Assembly (NCBI GenBank): GCA_012267605.1
Contig: JAAXGF010000219.1
Coordinates: 1-5,684, forward strand
From: Alphaproteobacteria bacterium
Lineage (GTDB): Bacteria > Pseudomonadota > Alphaproteobacteria > JAAXGF01
DNA: 5,684 nucleotides
Reading direction: 5' to 3'
A model generated the notes under the pieces. That model had not been told where the DNA came from. It saw only the letters and a list, made by a program, of their open reading frames with translations, and searched no databases. Positions 4,631-5,684 of the stretch are shown here, in pieces. Both the position numbers and the translations under genes were made by a program. Within the stretch, counting starts at the first letter, position 1. Each line of letters begins with the position of its first letter.

Positions 4631-4779
4631 GTACTAAAGGGAACCTTTATGTCGCAATTTTCATATGATTGGATTTTTGTTATAAATTCTATAATCGAGC
4701 GCGGGACTCTAGGAAATCCGTTATTTGTATCCGGTTATCGTCACTTTCGCCGTATCCGACAAAAAGGTTCCTTTTTGTC
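4631..4779 (+). promoter_or_regulatory. res-like recombination/operator region of the right resolvase
   Basis: The outer site (4631-4653) has arms GTACTAAAGG and CCTTTATGTC around GAA. The inner site (4758-4779) is a perfect palindrome with arms GACAAAAAGG and CCTTTTTGTC around TT, and touches the resolvase ATG at 4780. Between them are an AT-rich segment with TTATAAATTCTATAA (4680-4694) and the block ATAATCGAGCGCGGG (4691-4705). The left module (167-315) carries the same elements in inverted orientation at the same distances. This matches the layout of a resolvase-controlled res site doubling as the gene's operator. Any AAGG ribosome site lies inside the inner palindrome and would be paired in the mRNA. 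Confidence 0.68.
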
Positions 4780-5346
4780 ATGACCAAGATCGGCTATGCG
4801 CGCGTCTCAACGGACGAACAGACCCTGTCGCTACAGCTCGATGCGCTGGAAGCGGTAGGTTGCCATTCAGTTTTTACGGATCGCGGCGTATCTGGCGGTG
4901 TCCCACCGCGTGATCGCGCCGGATTCGTGGCGGCCCTCGATCACCTAGAGCCCGGCGCGACCTTTGTTGTCTGGAAAATGGACCGGCTCGGGCGAAGCCT
5001 TGGTGGCATTATCGATACGATCGATGGTTTCAAGGCCTTGGACGTTGAATTCGTGAGCCTGACCGAGAGCATCGATACGTCACTTGCCACGGGCCGCGCG
5101 TTTTGGCAGATAATTGGCGTGATGGCCGAATTGGAATGCAATCTCATTAGCGAACGCACCGCCGCTGGCATGGCAGCCGCTCGTCGACGTGGTAAAAAAT
5201 TGGGACGACTGAAGGTGCTCAACGCTGAACAAATCGCTGAGGCGCGGAAGAAAATGGAGCGCGGTGTAACGCTGGCCTGTCTGGCTCGTAGTTATCGCGT
5301 CAATGCAAGAACGTTGAGTCGAGCACTCCAAGCTGGAGGGCAGTGA
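4780..5346 (+). CDS. Serine recombinase, small resolvase/invertase family
   Basis: The complete 188-residue protein has the usual length for a Tn3/gamma-delta-type resolvase or invertase, an enzyme that cuts and rejoins DNA at paired specific sites. The catalytic domain shows Y-A-R-V-S with Ser10 and Arg8, D-R-G-V-S-G-G (34-40), V-V-W-K-M-D-R-L-G-R-S-L (63-74) with Arg69 and Arg72, and the long dimerisation helix with F-W-Q-I-I-G-V-M-A-E-L-E (108-119) and E-R-T-A-A-G (125-130). After the basic hinge R-R-R-G-K-K-L-G-R (135-143) comes a helix-turn-helix (148-184, N-A-E-Q-I-A-E-A-R ... V-N-A-R-T-L-S-R-A-L) that would bind res subsites. ATG 4780 was chosen because the paralogue at the left edge starts identically; an open frame from 4669 only reads through the res region. 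Catalytic residues are intact, so it should be active. Confidence 0.93.
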   Translation: MTKIGYARVSTDEQTLSLQLDALEAVGCHSVFTDRGVSGGVPPRDRAGFVAALDHLEPGATFVVWKMDRLGRSLGGIIDTIDGFKALDVEFVSLTESIDTSLATGRAFWQIIGVMAELECNLISERTAAGMAAARRRGKKLGRLKVLNAEQIAEARKKMERGVTLACLARSYRVNARTLSRALQAGGQ

Positions 5347-5684
5347 TTGATCATAAATTTTTCTCCCCTAGTCGGAGTGCAGGGAAGCGACTGCTAAAAG
5401 GGAAACAGCATGCCCCGCCAGGCCGACGAATACGCGTAAGAACAAATTGTAATACACGAAACTAGGGGTTGTTAGACTCTCAAAGATTGTGTTATGTGTA
5501 ATTTTAACAACGCGATCCAATTTGGTGTCGCGTGAAGCTCAAAACATCTCTGACGGGGAATGAGATTGACTGGGTGTCGACCGAATACGGTCGCCGCTAG
5601 CCGGTTAACTCGATTCGTGGGAGGTGTCGATGGCAACGCGCAAACTACATTTCATTGTTGTGGCGTAACTGCCCAGGTGCCTCA
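5347..5684. other. Non-coding right end, no convincing gene
   Basis: No substantial reading frame is present. A nine-codon frame at 5410-5439 (M-P-R-Q-A-D-E-Y-A) follows a purine-rich AAAAGGGAAACAGC and could be the stub of a lost downstream gene. A GGGG-led stretch begins at 5465, and GTTGTTA (5468-5474) pairs with TAACAAC (5505-5511). CGACCG (5578-5583) and CGGTCG (5588-5593) form a tight hairpin with an AATA loop. A 12-codon frame at 5630-5668 (M-A-T-R-K-L-H-F-I-V-V-A) has an excellent Shine-Dalgarno sequence (GGGAGG) and could be a leader peptide or a broken gene start. None of these is firm. Confidence 0.5.

Larger units (their letters stand above)
1..4840. repeat. Inverted pair of resolvase/res modules enclosing the cassette
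   Basis: The left module (about 100-320, minus strand) and the right module (about 4626-4840, plus strand) are diverged copies facing outwards. They share the outer palindrome, the 15-base block at 241-255 and 4691-4705 (its far end is 89 bases from the start codon in both), the inner palindrome, and the first 19 codons at protein level. Between them lie about 4.3 kb with two toxin-antitoxin pairs and two exported proteins. Nucleotide similarity is high but not perfect, so these are paralogous modules, not a recent duplication. Confidence 0.7.

Noticed and set aside
4669..4779. N-terminal extension of the right resolvase from ATG 4669
   Set aside because: The extra residues are translated res-site DNA and lack any family similarity; the left paralogue starts at the equivalent of ATG 4780.

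Overview
The window looks like an accessory, plasmid- or island-type segment from an alphaproteobacterium. The grounds are the family content (BrnT/BrnA, a PIN toxin with an AbrB-type antitoxin, a PEP-CTERM surface protein, small serine resolvases), GC-rich genes separated by AT-rich promoters, and the lack of any core housekeeping gene. PEP-CTERM proteins imply a host with an outer membrane and an exosortase. Genus cannot be fixed from this sequence; an acetic-acid-bacterium, Acidiphilium-like or sphingomonad-like host is only a guess.

Layout. Positions 1-166 hold the start of a serine resolvase gene running leftwards off the window. Positions 167-315 hold its res-like control and recombination region. 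Then come: a small exported protein resembling Rap1a/Tai immunity proteins (372-770, +); a converging gene for an unrecognised coiled-coil protein (775-1530, -); a divergent promoter region; the BrnT/BrnA toxin-antitoxin pair (1708-2218, +); a 164-residue protein of uncertain origin, possibly the tail of a TOPRIM/OLD-type nuclease (2354-2848, +); a converging PIN-toxin/AbrB-antitoxin pair (2894-3569, -); a strong terminator; and a secreted RTX-like protein with a PEP-CTERM anchor (3710-4579, -). A second res-like region (4631-4779) and a complete serine resolvase (4780-5346, +) follow. The last 338 bases carry no convincing gene.

The main structural point is that the two resolvase/res modules are close relatives in inverted orientation with identical geometry: 149 bp from outer to inner palindromic site, 104 bp between the sites, and the inner site touching the start codon in each. 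They point outwards and enclose about 4.3 kb containing two toxin-antitoxin systems, a candidate immunity-like exported protein and a surface protein. The enclosed part therefore looks like a cassette framed by site-specific recombination modules. It could be an invertible or exchangeable block, or simply the product of two insertions; the sequence alone does not decide.

The two toxin-antitoxin pairs would stabilise the carrying replicon. Each has its own recognisable promoter with repeats suggesting autoregulation. The PEP-CTERM and Rap1a-like proteins are envelope cargo, and no exosortase or type VI secretion gene is present in the window.
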